Part shown: piece by piece, positions 5,279 through 6,659 of the stretch
How the letters are laid out: each line of letters opens with the position of its first letter
How positions within the stretch are numbered: the stretch's first letter is position 1
NCBI GenBank assembly: GCA_013698135.1
Contig: JACCVM010000131.1
Location: forward strand, 1 to 6,659
Reading direction: 5' to 3'
Source of the DNA: Euzebyaceae bacterium
GTDB taxonomy: Bacteria > Actinomycetota > Nitriliruptoria > Euzebyales > Egibacteraceae
Length of the DNA stretch: 6,659 nt
Made by a program: the position numbers and the translations under genes
Notes under the pieces: generated by a model
Told to the model about the DNA's origin: nothing
Databases searched by the model: none
Seen by the model: the letters and a program-made list of their open reading frames with translations, nothing else

Positions 5279-6406
5279 ATGCACCTCCGTACGCGCAAGA
5301 TTCTGATGACGACGGCTGTCGTCACTTTGTTCCTGTCGACCGCCGCCGCTGCCCAGCCCGCGCAACGGGTTGGCCATCCACCTCGACCGAAGGACGCCTC
5401 GTTGCTCGTGATCGGTCATCGGGGAGCCAGCGGTTACCGCCCCGAGCACACCATGGCCGCCTACAAGTTGGCCATCCGGCTGGGCGCCGACTACATCGAG
5501 CCGGATCTCGTCTCCACCTCCGACGGCATCCTCGTCGCCCGCCACGAGAACGAGATCAGCCAGACGACCGACGTCGACCAGCATCCTGAATTCGCCGACC
5601 GGCGGACCACCAAGATGATCGACGGCAGGCCGCTGACCGGCTGGTTCACCGAGGACTTCACTCTTCGCGAGCTGCGCACCTTGCGCGCGAAGGAACGCAT
5701 TCCGGAGATTCGCCAGCGCAACACCCTCTACGACGGTCGCGAGCTGATCCCGACGTTCCAGCAGGTCATCAACCTTGCCAAGCGTGCCTCACGGAGCCGG
5801 GGCCGCCCCATCGGCATCTATCCGGAGACCAAGCACCCCACCTACTTCGACAGCATTGGCCTGTCGCTGGAAGAGCCGCTGGTGCGGGCGCTGCGCCGCA
5901 ACGGCCTGGATCGGCGCAAGGCAGCGGTGTTCGTGCAGTCGTTCGAGACGGCCAACCTCCGCGAACTCGACAAGGTCATCAAGGTGCCGCTCGTGCAGCT
6001 CATCGCTGGCAGCGGCGCGCCGTATGACCGCGTCGCCGCCGGCAGCGATGAGACCTACGACGACCTAGTGACGCCGGCTGGCCTGCGCCGCGTGGCGCTC
6101 TACGCCGACGGGATCGGACCCGACAAGAACCGCATCGTCCCCCGTGACGCCGGCGGCTTCCTGCAGGAGCCGACCTCGCTGGTGGACGACGCGCACGCCG
6201 AGAACCTGCTGGTGCACCCCTACACGTTCCGCAACGAGAACGTCTTCCTGCCGGCCGACTACCGCAGCGATGGCGCGCCCGACGACTACGGGAACGCGTT
6301 CGCCGAGTACCAGCGGTTCTTCGAGTTGGGCATCGACGGCGTCTTCAGTGACAACCCCGACACCGCCGTGGAGGCTCGGCGAGACTTCGCCGCCGCGCGG
6401 GACTGA
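5279..6406 (+). CDS. glpQ: Secreted glycerophosphodiester phosphodiesterase (GlpQ type)
   Basis: Predicted 375-residue exported enzyme that hydrolyses glycerophosphodiesters, the deacylated phospholipid products, to glycerol 3-phosphate and an alcohol. An N-terminal signal peptide is clear: basic RTRK (4-7), a hydrophobic core at 8-25, and a likely cleavage site after the alanine run near 24-25 with no lipobox cysteine. The GDPD barrel starts with IGHRGASGYRPEHT: H47 is the first catalytic histidine, E74 and D76 (YIEPDL) are metal ligands, H89 (ARHEN) is the second catalytic histidine, and E183 in IYPETKHP is a later active-site residue. The chain ends with the typical GVFSDNPDTAVEA. Length and the TKHPTYF segment fit the GlpQ branch, near the Streptomyces ScGlpQ1 type, rather than short cytoplasmic UgpQ. 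It has its own leader with a hairpin and strong Shine-Dalgarno, so it is probably transcribed separately from the small protein 130 nt upstream. It converges on the AmaP-like gene, with 23 nt between stop codons. Confidence 0.93.
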   Translation: MHLRTRKILMTTAVVTLFLSTAAAAQPAQRVGHPPRPKDASLLVIGHRGASGYRPEHTMAAYKLAIRLGADYIEPDLVSTSDGILVARHENEISQTTDVDQHPEFADRRTTKMIDGRPLTGWFTEDFTLRELRTLRAKERIPEIRQRNTLYDGRELIPTFQQVINLAKRASRSRGRPIGIYPETKHPTYFDSIGLSLEEPLVRALRRNGLDRRKAAVFVQSFETANLRELDKVIKVPLVQLIAGSGAPYDRVAAGSDETYDDLVTPAGLRRVALYADGIGPDKNRIVPRDAGGFLQEPTSLVDDAHAENLLVHPYTFRNENVFLPADYRSDGAPDDYGNAFAEYQRFFELGIDGVFSDNPDTAVEARRDFAAARD

Positions 6407-6429
6407 CCAGGACGGGGCGGGGAACAGCG

Positions 6430-6659
6430 TCAGCGGACCCGAGATGGTGGTTGCGCGGTGTGGCGCAGCCACAGCTCCGTGGGAACCCGATCGAATCCAA
6501 GGCTGTCGGTGGCGCGCTCCAGCGGCTGCGCCGCGCGGGACCGGATCTCGTTGACATCGGCGTCGGATCGCAGGTCCAAGGCCGCGCGCAGGCGAACGGG
6601 TGTGCCGTCGGTCAGCAGCTGCACCCGGCTTCCGACCACACCGGGCAGTCGGGCCAGGT
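6430..6659 (-). CDS. AmaP-like envelope protein, C-terminal part (runs off window)
   Basis: A leftward frame is open from the right edge to TGA at 6430-6432, giving the last 75 residues of a protein whose start lies outside the window. The visible part alternates predicted strands and helices: LARLPGVVGSRVQLL, then TPVRLRAALDLRSDADVNEI, then a helix, then DRVPTELWLRH. This resembles the soluble C-terminal domain of actinobacterial alkaline-shock membrane-anchor (AmaP) proteins, where a PGV...RVRL start, a short acidic DADV/E turn and an LP-x-E-L-x-L-R end recur. In the family, two membrane helices precede this domain and the protein anchors Asp23/Gls24 envelope-stress proteins. The membrane part is not visible, so the call rests on the tail alone. 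A DUF6286-type relative is possible. The gene converges on the phosphodiesterase. Confidence 0.55.
   Translation of the reverse strand, partial: LARLPGVVGSRVQLLTDGTPVRLRAALDLRSDADVNEIRSRAAQPLERATDSLGFDRVPTELWLRHTAQPPSRVR

Overview
The window is GC-rich, with G/C-biased third codon positions in the real genes. Its gene families (DUF4031, a COG4339-type HD hydrolase, a secreted ScGlpQ1-like phosphodiesterase, an AmaP-like protein) point to a chromosomal segment of a high-GC actinobacterium. I cannot name a genus. No tRNA, rRNA, transposase, CRISPR array or phage gene is visible.

Layout. Positions 1-476 hold no gene I can support. A leftward gene (477-1130) encodes a DUF4031 domain joined to a zinc-ribbon-like module and a basic tail. 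Divergent from it, and starting about 65 bp away, is an HD-superfamily phosphohydrolase (1195-1833). An 11-codon ORF with a strong Shine-Dalgarno precedes the HD gene and ends inside its start codon. A 133-bp spacer carries three short inverted repeats whose centres lie exactly 26 nt apart. A rightward cluster follows: a six-helix membrane histidine kinase (1967-3331), a MalK/UgpC-type ABC ATPase (3336-4451, 4 nt after the kinase) and a GNAT acetyltransferase (about 4486-4992). A 34-residue basic, partly amphipathic small protein (5044-5148) with a good Shine-Dalgarno comes next, then an exported glycerophosphodiester phosphodiesterase (5279-6406) with a hairpin just before its ribosome binding site. 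At the right edge, convergent, is the C-terminal part of an AmaP-like envelope protein (6430-6659, continuing beyond the window).

How it may work together (inference). The kinase has no response regulator here, and the ATPase has no permease or binding protein. The ATPase also carries Asn in place of the H-loop histidine and LSAGH in place of LSGGQ, so it may be a slow or regulatory ATPase rather than an ordinary transport motor. Its 4-nt linkage to a membrane sensor kinase makes a sensor-plus-ATPase unit the most unusual feature of the window. The secreted phosphodiesterase would release glycerol 3-phosphate outside the cell. That fits a UgpC-like ATPase nearby in theme, but nothing in the sequence proves the link.
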